Assembly (NCBI GenBank): GCA_965199765.1
Contig: CBDATC010000001.1
Location: 186,001 to 250,000, forward strand
DNA: 64,000 nt
Source: JAPOXR01 sp965199765
Lineage (GTDB): Bacteria > Pseudomonadota > Alphaproteobacteria > Rhodobacterales > Rhodobacteraceae
Direction: 5' to 3'
A program made the position numbers and the translations under genes. Below are positions 9,359-18,121 of this stretch, piece by piece (the first letter of the stretch is position 1; every line of letters starts with the position of its first letter). The notes below the pieces were generated by a model. The model worked only from the letters and a program-made list of their open reading frames with translations. It searched no databases and was not told the origin of the DNA.

Positions 9359-10022
9359 GCGACTCTCTTCGTCTTGGTGAACCTGACTTTTCATCGAAGG
9401 GACACAAATCCCGAATAATGCATTCGCCGCAAAGCGGTTTGCGCGCCTTGCAGACATATCTTCCGTGTAGAATCAGCCAATGGTGCGCATGCTTCTGAAA
9501 CTCAGCCGGAACATTATCTTCAATTGCTCGTTCTACATCCTCAACCGACTTACCGGGAGCCACCTGTGTTCGATTCCCAACTCGAAATATATGGGTATCG
9601 ACTGCCTGCGCAGGCAGCTTGAACCACATGTTGAGCACAACGTTCGCGGTTTTCCTTCCGACTCCTGGCAAGGATTGCAGCGCGGAACGCGATGATGGAA
9701 CTTGCCCGCCATACTCATCAACCAAAATCTGCGAAAGCCGAATGATATTTCGCGCTTTGTTACGAAACAAACCAATTGATTTAATGTATGCAATCAATCC
9801 GTCTTCACTGAGTTTGAGCATCTCTTCAGGCGTGTCCACAGCAGCAAACAATGATTGGGTTGCCTTGTTCACTCCGGCATCGGTTGCCTGCGCCGAAAGC
9901 ACCACCGCAACCAGCAGCGTGTAGGCATTGGTATGCTGCAATTCACCCTTGGGCTCCGCTTTCCGGTTTTTGAACCGGCGGAATAATTCCTGAATCCTGT
10001 GAAATTCTTTGGCTTGTGTCAT
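9330..10022 (-). CDS. nth: Endonuclease III (DNA glycosylase/AP lyase)
   Basis: A 230-residue base-excision-repair enzyme for oxidised pyrimidines. It has the helix-hairpin-helix LPGVGRKTANVVL (about residue 115) with the catalytic Lys, the catalytic Asp in AVDTHIFRV, and the C-terminal [4Fe-4S] ligands C-x6-C-x2-C-x5-C in CKARKPLCGECIIRDLC. The tail after the cluster is longer than in the E. coli protein. Divergent from the alkylation-repair gene at 10111, with 88 bases between them, so two DNA repair genes may share a control region. Confidence 0.97.
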   Translation of the reverse strand: MTQAKEFHRIQELFRRFKNRKAEPKGELQHTNAYTLLVAVVLSAQATDAGVNKATQSLFAAVDTPEEMLKLSEDGLIAYIKSIGLFRNKARNIIRLSQILVDEYGGQVPSSRSALQSLPGVGRKTANVVLNMWFKLPAQAVDTHIFRVGNRTQVAPGKSVEDVERAIEDNVPAEFQKHAHHWLILHGRYVCKARKPLCGECIIRDLCPFDEKSGSPRRRESHDTGQPKKV

Positions 10023-10110
10023 TTCGTGTAGCGATCAATGTAACGATTGCGCAAGAAACGGGTCGTAGTCATTTTGCTGTCCATACACATTGCCCGCAAA
10101 GGAGAAGCTT

Positions 10111-10992
10111 GTGCCGCAATATTCAGAAAGCGCCTATCACTACCGCGTGATAAGCCGCGCAATCAAGATCATTGACGAGGCGAAAGGGCAAGACCTTTCA
10201 CTGGAAGAGCTTGCCTCCTGTCTCTCCATGAGTCCAGCGCACTTCCAGCGGACCTTTTCACGCTGGGCGGGAGTTTCTCCGAAGCGGTACCAGCAATATC
10301 TGACGCTGGGATATGCTCGCGCTCTGGTCCATAACAACATTTCAACAATGAACACGGCAATGGCAACTGAACTTTCCGGGTCCGGGCGACTTCATGATTT
10401 ATTCCTGCGCTGGGAGGCGATGAGTCCGGGTGAATACGCCCGTCGAGGTGAAGGGCTGGACATTCATTGGGGATGGTTTGACAGCCCTTTCGGGGACCTG
10501 CTGGCGATGGCGACAAAACGGGGGCTGTGCGGGTTGGCTTTCAGTGCGGAATTGGGACGCGAAGCCACGCTTAACGATATGAAACTGCGCTGGCCGAAAG
10601 CAAAACTGCACCATGATCCAAATGCTGCCGACCATTGGGTGCAGGCGGCGCTCAAACATCGCGGCGATGTCAGGCTGCTGCTTTCGGGTGGTCCGTTTCA
10701 GATCAAAATCTGGGAAGCTTTGATGACCATTCCATCCGGATATGTTTCGACCTATTCCGAAATCGCACGGACGGCAGGAGTGCCGAGCGCTGTCAGAGCC
10801 ACCGGAACGGCCATCGGGCGCAATCCGATCAGCTGGCTGATTCCCTGCCATCGTGCACTGAGAAAAACCGGCGGGCTGGGCGGCTATCACTGGGGATTGC
10901 CAATAAAGCGATCACTTCTCGCGTGGGAATCGGCACGACGGGATGCTCTATCGCCAGATGCGATCGTTGTCGCTGCCTTCAAGGAAGAATAA
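10111..10992 (+). CDS. AraC-HTH / O6-methylguanine-DNA methyltransferase fusion (Ada-like)
   Basis: An AraC-type helix-turn-helix domain (about residues 10-110; LSLEELASCLSMSPAHFQRTF) is fused to an O6-alkylguanine methyltransferase domain, whose acceptor Cys is in WLIPCHRAL near residue 246. It therefore pairs alkylation repair with DNA binding as Ada does. The N-terminal four-Cys AdaA methylphosphotriester domain is absent. I chose GTG at 10111 because AAGGAG lies 6-7 bases upstream; a TTG at 10090 is in frame but lacks such a site. Product is 293 residues. Confidence 0.92.
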   Translation: MPQYSESAYHYRVISRAIKIIDEAKGQDLSLEELASCLSMSPAHFQRTFSRWAGVSPKRYQQYLTLGYARALVHNNISTMNTAMATELSGSGRLHDLFLRWEAMSPGEYARRGEGLDIHWGWFDSPFGDLLAMATKRGLCGLAFSAELGREATLNDMKLRWPKAKLHHDPNAADHWVQAALKHRGDVRLLLSGGPFQIKIWEALMTIPSGYVSTYSEIARTAGVPSAVRATGTAIGRNPISWLIPCHRALRKTGGLGGYHWGLPIKRSLLAWESARRDALSPDAIVVAAFKEE

Positions 10993-11024
10993 AAATTTAA
11001 TTTGTGGAAAACAAAGATAAAATA

Positions 11025-11582
11025 TCAGTGAATATTGGTTCGGATCTGTTCGAGTGCGCGCTCTGTGATTGATCTACGATCACTTTCCGTCATGCGAGCT
11101 GCTACTTCAGCAGCTGCAACCTCAACAGCGATGTCAATCGCTTCATTGCGAACTTCGGTGACCGCAGCCTGTTCTGCCGAAGCAATCTGCTCCCTTGCCG
11201 CCTCAAGCCGCCGTTGGGCGGTCCGCTCGATTCTGTGCTCAGCTTCTTGAACCAATCGCAGAGCATCCTGCTTCGCGTGTTCAACAATTTGCTGGGATTG
11301 CTCAATTGACGCAGCATTTTCTTTTCTGGCAAGCATTAGCTCCGCATCGGCATCGCGTCGCAGACTGGAGGTTGTCTCGATCTGCTTTCGAATCGCGTCG
11401 ATTTGACCATCCAACAGCTTTGCCGCGAACTGCGGCGCCTTGAAGTAGATAATTGCACCAACAAAGATCAAAAATGAAATCGTGACGATAAAGTCAGTGT
11501 TGGACAATGAAAAAAACGGGCCGGAAGCAGCTTGGGCGGGAACCGCTGCTGCGGCAAATAGCGCGAAGCTCCTCCAAATCAT
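11025..11582 (-). CDS. atpF: ATP synthase F0 subunit b
   Basis: A 185-residue peripheral-stalk subunit. One N-terminal membrane segment (about residues 28-46) is preceded by a signal-like stretch ending QAASG, and a long charged coiled coil with heptad character follows to the end. It is the second of two b-type genes, typical of alphaproteobacteria (b' then b). It overlaps the b' gene by four bases (ATGA) and is the last gene of the F0 operon; F1 genes are not in the window. Confidence 0.95.
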   Translation of the reverse strand: MIWRSFALFAAAAVPAQAASGPFFSLSNTDFIVTISFLIFVGAIIYFKAPQFAAKLLDGQIDAIRKQIETTSSLRRDADAELMLARKENAASIEQSQQIVEHAKQDALRLVQEAEHRIERTAQRRLEAAREQIASAEQAAVTEVRNEAIDIAVEVAAAEVAARMTESDRRSITERALEQIRTNIH

Positions 11583-12124
11583 AATTCGCTCCCTTGCAAC
11601 CGACGACCGATACGCTCTCTCACCTGCTCACTCACACCGTCCGAAACAGCACGCCCGGGAAGAATCGCCGCAATAATCTCTGTCGCTGCAGCCGATGCGA
11701 TTTCACTGATGCTCTCTTTAGCGCTCACTCTGATTTGATTGATCCGCTCTTCCGACTCGCTCGCAAGATCGCCAATCTCACCCGCCGTTTTCTGCATGGC
11801 TGCATCCTGCAGTTCACGGATTCGGGTCCGCGTTTCAGCAGCGACCGCTTCGGCTTGAGCCTTTGCTCCTGCCATCGTCTCAGATGTTTGAGCCCGAATG
11901 TGTTCGGCTTCGCGCGAGGCCTGCTCGGCAGCACTCAAATCATCGCCAATCTGATTTTTCCGCGCCTCAATGATTCCACTGATGCGTGGAAGCGCGACCT
12001 TGCTGACAAATACAAACAGAATGACAATAAAGATGACCAGCCAGAAAATCTGGTTTGGAAACGCAGTAAAATCCAGCTGCGGAATACCCGCTTGTTCAAC
12101 CGGGGCAGTTTGCTCTTCTGCCAT
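11579..12124 (-). CDS. atpG: ATP synthase F0 subunit b'
   Basis: A 181-residue b' subunit. A short polar N-terminus leads into the membrane helix IFWLVIFIVILFVFVSKVAL (about residues 26-45), followed by the conserved LPRISGIIEARKNQIGDDL and a long Ala/Glu-rich coiled coil that dimerises with subunit b. Located between atpE and atpF on the same strand, the order usual for alphaproteobacteria. The symbol atpG is used for b' in several such genomes (some call it atpF2 or atpX). Confidence 0.94.
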   Translation of the reverse strand: MAEEQTAPVEQAGIPQLDFTAFPNQIFWLVIFIVILFVFVSKVALPRISGIIEARKNQIGDDLSAAEQASREAEHIRAQTSETMAGAKAQAEAVAAETRTRIRELQDAAMQKTAGEIGDLASESEERINQIRVSAKESISEIASAAATEIIAAILPGRAVSDGVSEQVRERIGRRLQGSEL

Positions 12125-12160
12125 CGCCCGTGTCCTCGCCTCGCTCTCTCTTATTTCAAC

Positions 12161-12397
12161 CTAGAGGGCAAACATCAGGAGCAATGCAACCAAGAACGAG
12201 AAAATGCCGAAAGCTTCCGCAAATGCGATTCCAATGAAGAGCATGGCAGTCTGCGATGCAGCCGCCGAAGGATTGCGCAGGGCGCCGGACAAATAATTGC
12301 CTGCAACATTGCCAACGCCGATTGCGGCGCCGCCCATGCCGATACAAGCCAAACCGGCGCCAATATATTGGCCCATGTCCGTCAGACTGCCTTCCAT
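12161..12397 (-). CDS. atpE: ATP synthase F0 subunit c
   Basis: A 78-residue proteolipid with two hydrophobic helices joined by the polar loop RNPSAA. The proton-carrying carboxylate in helix 2 is Glu, in GIAFAEAFGIF (about residue 59). No Na+-type ligand set is apparent, so proton coupling is expected. It forms the rotor ring in the inner membrane. Positioned between atpB and the b' gene. Confidence 0.97.
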   Translation of the reverse strand: MEGSLTDMGQYIGAGLACIGMGGAAIGVGNVAGNYLSGALRNPSAAASQTAMLFIGIAFAEAFGIFSFLVALLLMFAL

Positions 12398-12442
12398 TAG
12401 TATTCTCCTTTAAGCAAGATAATTGTTGGTTCCGCCGGGCCC

Positions 12443-13177
12443 TTAGTGGCTCGGATGGAGTGCGTCTCTCAAATAGACGCAGGTCAGAATAGTGAACACA
12501 TAGGCTTGGATGAATGCGACCAAGAGCTCTAATGCGTAAACTGCGGAAATCGCGATAATCGGCACAAACGCCCCCACTCCCAGGACACCTGCGAACCACG
12601 CAAAGACTTTGATCATCGCGTGCCCAGCCATCATATTGCCTGCAAGCCGGATCGAATGACTGACCGGTCGCACAAAGTATGACATCACTTCGATAATCGC
12701 CAGAACCGGCCGAAGCGGCAAAGGTGCGGTTGAAACCCAAAACAGGCCCAAAAAACCGAAGCCGTGCTTAACGAATCCGATTACGGTAACCGTAACAAAT
12801 ACCGTCAATGCGAGGCTGGCTGTTACCGCTATGTGCGACGTGGTTGTGAAACTTGCCGGAATCAGTCCCAAAATATTGGAAAGTGCGATGAACATGAAAA
12901 CCGTCATGATATAGGGAAAAAAGACCAAGGCATCGCGACCGGCAACGCTTTCGACCATATTCCTGACGAATCCATAGGTAAGCTCCACGATCATCTGACC
13001 GCGCCCAGGCACCTGGGCCTTCCGCACCGTCCCCAGCATGAAGAATGCGACAACCGCAAGAACTGCCAAGAACATCCAGAGCGTGACATTGGTGAGTGTG
13101 TACCAAGCTGCCGTTCCCTCGCCGAACAGCGGCACGACATTGAATTGGCCCATCGGATCAGGCTTTGCGGATGCCAC
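12443..13177 (-). CDS. atpB: ATP synthase F0 subunit a
   Basis: A 244-residue polytopic subunit forming the proton half-channels next to the c-ring. The essential Arg is in SIRLAGNMMAGH (about residue 175) and there are five to six membrane segments. Start is GTG, preceded at good spacing by AGGAGA; no ATG lies nearby. Follows atpI and precedes atpE. Confidence 0.96.
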   Translation of the reverse strand: MASAKPDPMGQFNVVPLFGEGTAAWYTLTNVTLWMFLAVLAVVAFFMLGTVRKAQVPGRGQMIVELTYGFVRNMVESVAGRDALVFFPYIMTVFMFIALSNILGLIPASFTTTSHIAVTASLALTVFVTVTVIGFVKHGFGFLGLFWVSTAPLPLRPVLAIIEVMSYFVRPVSHSIRLAGNMMAGHAMIKVFAWFAGVLGVGAFVPIIAISAVYALELLVAFIQAYVFTILTCVYLRDALHPSH

Positions 13178-13216
13178 AGCTTCTCCTAACTCGTCTGCCG
13201 GTCAACGCCAGCCCAA

Positions 13217-13537
13217 TCAATCGCCGGACTCATTCCGGCCTGCATCTCGCTGCTGAAACTCCCGTGCAGTGCGGAGCATTAAATTGACGCCCGCGGCAAA
13301 TCCCAGCAATGTGAAAACAACCATCAGAATCGGTCGGATACCGATTAAGCTGTCCAGTCCGTATCCAAGAGCGGCACCTACACCCACGCCAGCCGCCAAG
13401 TCAATAACCATTCGCCAAGCTAAATGCGCATTTCCCGCAGCACCCAGATCCCTAGGCTTCGGTGCGAGGTCTGCTTTCGCCGCCGCCACCCTCTCGCGAA
13501 TGGACTCAGCATTAGAAGAGCCGTTTGATTCCGGCAT
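13217..13537 (-). CDS. atpI: ATP synthase assembly protein I
   Basis: A 106-residue membrane protein with a polar N-terminus and two hydrophobic segments, the second containing PILMVVFTLLGFAAGVNLM (about residues 70-88). This matches AtpI/AtpQ-type proteins, thought to help assemble the c-ring or handle Mg2+. It heads the F0 operon, with a sigma70-like promoter just upstream at 13566-13594. Confidence 0.92.
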   Translation of the reverse strand: MPESNGSSNAESIRERVAAAKADLAPKPRDLGAAGNAHLAWRMVIDLAAGVGVGAALGYGLDSLIGIRPILMVVFTLLGFAAGVNLMLRTAREFQQRDAGRNESGD

Positions 13538-13565
13538 TTCTCCGCCTTTGAAATCGGACGCGACG

Positions 13566-13594
13566 AGCCTAGGTTTGCCTTTTGATTAAGTCAA
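13566..13594 (-). promoter_or_regulatory. Promoter of the F0 (atpI) operon
   Basis: On the minus strand TTGACT (13589-13594) is followed 17 bases later by TAGGCT (13566-13571), a good alphaproteobacterial housekeeping promoter. It lies just upstream of atpI, giving a leader of about 20 bases. Confidence 0.65.
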
Positions 13595-13601
13595 GGCAAA
13601 A

Positions 13602-13615
13602 CTTGATAAATCAAG
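13602..13615. promoter_or_regulatory. Candidate operator palindrome
   Basis: CTTGATAAATCAAG, perfect 6-base arms with a 2-base centre, seven bases upstream of the atpI -35 element. It lies in the region shared with a divergent ArsR gene, so it may be a regulator binding site; this is inference. Confidence 0.3.
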
Positions 13616-13715
13616 ACCGCCTAATCTGCTGAATTTACAAGTTTTTTTCTTAATTCCACTCATCAAAATCAATCGCTGACTTTTCCATCCAGCACCAAAA
13701 AACACTCTTTGAAAC

Positions 13716-13730
13716 ACTAAACTTTTTAGT
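13716..13730. promoter_or_regulatory. Second candidate operator palindrome
   Basis: ACTAAACTTTTTAGT, 6-base arms with a 3-base centre, about 18-33 bases before the likely ArsR start. Its place fits autoregulation by the ArsR protein, which usually binds imperfect palindromes over its own promoter. Confidence 0.3.
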
Positions 13731-13748
13731 TGAGTTTTGAGATTTTCG

Positions 13749-14087
13749 ATGACATGCTGTCGCATGGATAATGAATGGAACGCCGTTTTTTCCGCCCTGT
13801 CTGACAGTTTGCGCAGGAATATTCTGGTGCTTCTGCTTGAACGCGACATGACCGTGTCTGAGATTGCGGTTCGGTTTCCAATTACACTCGCCGGCGTTTC
13901 AAAGCATCTTCGGATCCTTGCAAATGCCGGTCTGGTTACACGCAAGAAGACCGGGCGGGAAACCTGGTACGGTCTGAATCCCGATGGATTGAAACCTGTA
14001 TTTGATTGGATGCAGCAGTTTGGATTCATGCACAAAGAGACTTTGGATCTGCTGGAAAAACTGCTGGATCACGACGACGCACTCTAA
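13749..14087 (+). CDS. ArsR-family transcriptional regulator
   Basis: About 112 residues with a winged helix-turn-helix: FSALSDSLRRNILVLLLERDMTVSEIA and the recognition region ITLAGVSKHLRILANAGLV (about residues 45-65). The metal-binding ELCVCDL box of ArsR/SmtB is not present, so it is unlikely to be a classical metal sensor; it resembles the ArsR group seen next to SRPBCC or other partners. Starts at 13749 or 13764 (second in-frame ATG) are both possible. Its stop overlaps the stop of the EamA gene on the opposite strand. Confidence 0.9.
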   Translation: MTCCRMDNEWNAVFSALSDSLRRNILVLLLERDMTVSEIAVRFPITLAGVSKHLRILANAGLVTRKKTGRETWYGLNPDGLKPVFDWMQQFGFMHKETLDLLEKLLDHDDAL

Positions 14088-14989
14088 CCTGCGCTGATCT
14101 TAGTCTCCGGCCGCAGCAGAATCAGTAAAGCGACGATGGTCGCTGCAATGCCCGCCAATATAGCAATGTCAGGCAGGCCATGACCAAGAGCGCCCTCCCA
14201 CAAGAGGACCCAAGACGGCGTCAAATATGTGTAAGCCATGACTTTAGCGGCAGGCAGACGAAGCGTTGCATAGTTGACAGCAAGAAATGTCAGCGTTGTT
14301 GAAATGACGGTGAGGTAGCCAAGCGTGATCCAAACGATCATTGGCAGGGCGGCCCAATCGGTGGCAATTATGTCGGTCCACCCATAGAACACCAGAAACA
14401 CAGTTCCCGACAACGACATACCGAAGACGAAAACCGCTGGCGATTCTCCGCGATTCAGCTTGCGAACGATCGGGGTGTAGAGAGCATGAGCAATGCACCC
14501 AATGAAGAAAATAGATTCTCCCTTGCCGATTTTGAATTCAAGCATTGCGTTCAAATCCGCTTTGAAAATCACCCACAAAGCGCCGGCGGCTCCAATGGTC
14601 AGCGCCAGCGCCATTCTCGGCGTGGTCACCTGACGCAGCAGCAACCATCCGAAAATCCCAGCCATAACAGGTGTTAATGTGAAGACGGCACTTGTCGACA
14701 CCGCAGTCGCCGTTTTCAACCCCTCGAACATCAAAACAAAATACAGCGCCATAAGCGCACCGGGAATCGCGTACCGCCAAGGCGAATCTGCGTCTTGGCA
14801 GCGGAATCCTGAGCTCAAAAGCGCGATGACAGCCATCAAAGGCGCAGTCCCGGCAAAGCGGGCCGCGGTCAACACGACCGGTTCAATTTCGTTGGCTGCT
14901 AGACTGCCCAAACTAAACGAGCCGGCAATGCCAAGAGAAAACCCGAGCATCGCGATATGTCCTTTGGCCTGTTCGGTCAGTGTCAACAT
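14084..14989 (-). CDS. EamA/DMT-family exporter
   Basis: About 301 residues with ten hydrophobic segments and the two EamA repeats of the drug/metabolite transporter superfamily. The first repeat ends near YFVLMFEGLKTATAVSTSAV, and the second includes TPSWVLLWEG. Substrate cannot be read from the sequence. I chose the ATG at 14989 with AAGGA upstream; a GTG three bases earlier is also possible. Convergent with the ArsR gene, sharing four bases. Confidence 0.9.
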   Translation of the reverse strand: MLTLTEQAKGHIAMLGFSLGIAGSFSLGSLAANEIEPVVLTAARFAGTAPLMAVIALLSSGFRCQDADSPWRYAIPGALMALYFVLMFEGLKTATAVSTSAVFTLTPVMAGIFGWLLLRQVTTPRMALALTIGAAGALWVIFKADLNAMLEFKIGKGESIFFIGCIAHALYTPIVRKLNRGESPAVFVFGMSLSGTVFLVFYGWTDIIATDWAALPMIVWITLGYLTVISTTLTFLAVNYATLRLPAAKVMAYTYLTPSWVLLWEGALGHGLPDIAILAGIAATIVALLILLRPETKISAG

Positions 14990-15360
14990 CACCGGTCCTT
15001 AATCGCATATCACTCATAATGCGAACGCCAGCGCTTTAGCCCAAATCCGATTTCGTTCATATGGTCATGTTAAACGCAAAAAATGCGTCGATATCTCTGA
15101 AGGCAAACCGCTCGTGAACGACATTCCGCACAGCATATCGAACCGTTCGTCTCACGCCGCGTTTGTCCGAAACTCAAAGGTGCTGCGCGCAAATGCTGCT
15201 TGACCCATAAACCTAATACCGCTAGTAGAAGTGCATTGTCTTTGAGGTCCGAAAGTTAACGGTTCGCAGTGTGAAACCCGGATCGACATCCGCCAGCGAG
15301 TTTCGCCCGTGGATGCGTTTCAGTGTGCAATCCGCAGACTAGGTTTGAAGGAGTCTTCAT
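14990..15360. other. Region upstream of ffh without a gene
   Basis: No frame over 60 codons or recognisable protein. A weak promoter-like pair TTGACC (15200) and TAGTAG (15223) with 17 bases between lies on the plus strand. GAAGGAG directly before the ffh ATG is a strong ribosome site. No 4.5S RNA was seen. Confidence 0.4.
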
Positions 15361-16821
15361 ATGTTTGATAATTTGTCAGGCCGACTGTCGGATGTCTTCG
15401 GTAACCTGAGTCGACGCGGCGCGCTCACCGAGCAGGATATTTCGGTCGCTATGCGCGAAGTGCGTGTCGCGCTGTTGGAAGCCGATGTCGCTCTTCCGGT
15501 TGTGAAGGCCTTTATCCGCAAGGTCAGCCGAAAAGCCACTGGCCAGGCTGTCATGCGCTCGATCGCTCCAAGCGACCTCGTCATTAAGATTGTTCATGAT
15601 GAATTGGTGACTTTGCTGCAAGGAGAAGAGGAAGACACAGATGACTTGCGCATTGATGATCCGCCTTCCTCCATTCTGATGGTTGGTCTGCAGGGGTCCG
15701 GAAAAACCACATCATCCGCCAAAATCGCGAAATGGCTGAACGATCGAGCGAACAAAAGCGTCCTGATGGCCTCCCTTGACACACGTCGTCCCGCGGCAAT
15801 GGAACAGTTGCGCGTGCTGGGCGAACAAGCCGGAATCGACACATTGCCCATCGTCGAAAATCAATCGCCGGCTGATATTGCATTGAGGGCCATGCGGCGG
15901 GCTGCGATCATCGGCAACGATGTCGTCATCCTCGACACTGCCGGAAGACTGCATATCGATCAGGAATTGATGGATGAGGTTGTGGACATTCGCAATATCG
16001 CCAAACCTCGGGAGACATTGCTGGTTCTTGATGGCCTGACTGGTCAGGACGCCGTGACCACTGCAACGGAATTCGACGAACAGGTTGGCGTTTCCGGCGT
16101 GGTTTTAACCCGGATGGAAGGTGATGGAAGAGGCGGAGCGGCCTTGAGTATGCGCTGGACCACCGGAAAACCGATCCGATTTATAGGAACCGGTGAAAAA
16201 CTCGAGAATATCGAACTGTTTGATCCCGCAAGAGTTGCTGGACGCATTCTCGGAATGGGCGACATCGTGGCTTTGGTCGAGCGCGCTGCCGAAACCATCG
16301 AAAGAGAATCTGCCGAACGCGCAATGCGTCGACTGCAAAAAGGTCTGTTCAATCTAAATGATATGAAAGAACAGCTCATCAGCCTCCAAAAGATGGGCGG
16401 ACTTGAAAGCATGATTTCCCAAATCCCCGGATTGCGCGGAATGGAAAATCAAATCAAAAATTCCGGCTTTGATGAAAAGGAAATCACCAATTGCATCGCG
16501 CTCATTAACTCAATGACACGGCGAGAACGCGCCAACCCAGCAATTTTACAGGCAAGCCGGCGACGGAGAATCGCCGCTGGCGCTGGGTTAAACGTATCGG
16601 ATCTGAATCGACTCATAAAAATGCACAAACAATTCGCGAAAGCGTCAAAAATGCTTAAGAGTGGCAGTATGTTTGGCGCCGCTGAACGCTTAATGGCCAA
16701 ATCCGGTGGCGACGCCGATCCGCGGGACGTGCTGAAAGCCATGCGATCGATGCCTGGTGGAGCAGGCGGTCCCCTTGGCAATTTACAAGGTCTCCTGCCA
16801 AATCAGCTTAGGCGTCGATGA
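15361..16821 (+). CDS. ffh: Signal recognition particle protein Ffh
   Basis: A 486-residue SRP54-type GTPase that targets inner-membrane proteins with 4.5S RNA and FtsY. The N domain contains ALLEADVALPVVK, and the G domain contains GLQGSGKTTSSAK (about residue 108), DTAGRLHID and the insertion-box region. The Met-rich M domain spans about residues 325-450, with GLESMISQIPG and RRRIAAGAG for RNA binding. Strong GAAGGAG ribosome site. First gene of a run with chorismate mutase, rpsP, rimM and trmD. Confidence 0.98.
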   Translation: MFDNLSGRLSDVFGNLSRRGALTEQDISVAMREVRVALLEADVALPVVKAFIRKVSRKATGQAVMRSIAPSDLVIKIVHDELVTLLQGEEEDTDDLRIDDPPSSILMVGLQGSGKTTSSAKIAKWLNDRANKSVLMASLDTRRPAAMEQLRVLGEQAGIDTLPIVENQSPADIALRAMRRAAIIGNDVVILDTAGRLHIDQELMDEVVDIRNIAKPRETLLVLDGLTGQDAVTTATEFDEQVGVSGVVLTRMEGDGRGGAALSMRWTTGKPIRFIGTGEKLENIELFDPARVAGRILGMGDIVALVERAAETIERESAERAMRRLQKGLFNLNDMKEQLISLQKMGGLESMISQIPGLRGMENQIKNSGFDEKEITNCIALINSMTRRERANPAILQASRRRRIAAGAGLNVSDLNRLIKMHKQFAKASKMLKSGSMFGAAERLMAKSGGDADPRDVLKAMRSMPGGAGGPLGNLQGLLPNQLRRR

Positions 16822-16857
16822 CCATTCGCTGCGAACGAACCGATTTGGATTTCAACT

Positions 16858-17157
16858 ATGGATGCACAGAATGAAGATTATGCAGAGCAGATTCTGCAGG
16901 AGCATCGCCGGTCGATTGACCGGCTAGACGCAATCTTGATCTACACGTTGGGCGAACGCTTTAGTCACACCCAAGCGGTTGGTCGGCTAAAAGCCGAGCA
17001 TGGTTTGCCGCCTGCTGATCCTGAAAGAGAAGCTCGACAAATCGCACGCCTTCAGAAACTTGCCGAGTCTGCCGGCGTTAACCCTGATTTCGCCACAAAG
17101 ATCATCAGTTTCATCATTGAAGAAGTGATCCGACATCACCAGTTGCAACGCAACTAA
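16858..17157 (+). CDS. Chorismate mutase (AroQ type)
   Basis: A 99-residue all-helical protein. It has RRSIDRLDAILIYTLGERFSHTQAVGRLKAE, in which Arg and Lys fit the chorismate site of the AroQ class, and a C-terminal FIIEEVIRHHQ. It would convert chorismate to prephenate for Phe and Tyr synthesis. This short stand-alone form between ffh and rpsP is a known alphaproteobacterial arrangement. It lies 36 bases from ffh and 40 from rpsP, consistent with one transcript. Confidence 0.9.
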   Translation: MDAQNEDYAEQILQEHRRSIDRLDAILIYTLGERFSHTQAVGRLKAEHGLPPADPEREARQIARLQKLAESAGVNPDFATKIISFIIEEVIRHHQLQRN

Positions 17158-17197
17158 CTCAATCACAATCAACGCATTCCGTTAAAGGAGATAACCA

Positions 17198-17512
17198 ATG
17201 GCAATGAAAATCCGACTGGCTCGCGGGGGTTCAAAAAAGCGGCCGTTTTACAAAATCGTGGCAGCTGATTCCCGTATGCCGCGCGATGGACGCTTTATCG
17301 AAAAACTCGGCACCTATCAGCCGCTGCTCGCGAAAGACCACGAGGACCGGGTCAGAATGGATATCGATCGCGTGAATCACTGGCTGGGGCTCGGAGCGCA
17401 ACCCACCGACAGAGTGTCAAGAATGCTTGAAGCGGTTGGAGCGCTGCCAGCGAAGCAGCGGAACAATCCGGAAAAAGCCGTTCCGCGAAAACCCGTCGAC
17501 AATGCCGAATGA
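17198..17512 (+). CDS. rpsP: 30S ribosomal protein S16
   Basis: A 104-residue S16. The N-terminus AMKIRLARGGSKKRPFYKIV and RDGRFIEKLGTYQP are conserved; a Lys/Pro-rich tail follows residue 80. AAAGGAG lies before the ATG. It begins the rpsP-rimM-trmD-rplS block, which links 30S maturation with tRNA modification and L19 in most proteobacteria. Confidence 0.98.
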   Translation: MAMKIRLARGGSKKRPFYKIVAADSRMPRDGRFIEKLGTYQPLLAKDHEDRVRMDIDRVNHWLGLGAQPTDRVSRMLEAVGALPAKQRNNPEKAVPRKPVDNAE

Positions 17513-17552
17513 ATAAGCTCAAACCGGTTTCATCGGCTGAAGATCTTTCGCC

Positions 17553-18098
17553 ATGCGACAACGGATACCGGATTCGGATGCCGTGAATGTCGCACGTCGC
17601 CTGATCTGTGTCGGAAAATTCGCCGGAGCCTTTGGTGTTCGCGGCGAAACCCGTCTCGTCAGCTACTGCGCCAACCCCGAGAGCATCACAGATTATGGGC
17701 CGTTGATAACCAGACAAGGACGTTCTTTCACGGTCCGAATCAGCGGAAAGTCTGGAAATGCGCTGCGCGCGCGAATTGATGGCGTGCAGACACGTGAACA
17801 TGCTGAAACCTTGAAGGGCATTTTTCTATTCGCCGAGCGAGATCGCTTACCCGATCTTGAGTCCGAAGAATTCTACCACGCCGACCTCGTTGGACTTCCA
17901 GTGATCGATCCGAATGGAGTGAAACTTGGCAGGATCAAATCAATCTTCAACAACGGAGCCGGTGATTTGCTGGAGATCGAACCTGGCGACGGTTCCGCTG
18001 CGGAATTGGTTCCGTTCACTAGAGCGGCGGTTCCAACAGTTGATCTCGAAGAGGGCAAAATCGTAATCGATTGGCCGCATGCCTTTGGCAGCACTTAG
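17553..18098 (+). CDS. rimM: Ribosome maturation factor RimM
   Basis: A 181-residue 16S processing factor that binds S19 in the 30S head. The N-terminal RimM domain has CVGKFAGAFGVRGETRL (about residues 20-36) and the PRC-barrel domain includes EFYHADLVGLPV and NGAGDLLEIE. Length is normal. A start further in (VNVARRL) is possible, but ATG with its upstream context is kept. Followed after 23 bases by trmD. Confidence 0.95.
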   Translation: MRQRIPDSDAVNVARRLICVGKFAGAFGVRGETRLVSYCANPESITDYGPLITRQGRSFTVRISGKSGNALRARIDGVQTREHAETLKGIFLFAERDRLPDLESEEFYHADLVGLPVIDPNGVKLGRIKSIFNNGAGDLLEIEPGDGSAAELVPFTRAAVPTVDLEEGKIVIDWPHAFGST

Positions 18099-18121
18099 GT
18101 CAATGGTTTCGACACGACAAA

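Noticed and set aside
12156..12740. A 194-codon minus-strand frame across atpB and atpE
   Set aside because: Its reading frame differs from the true subunit a and c frames and its protein has no family pattern.
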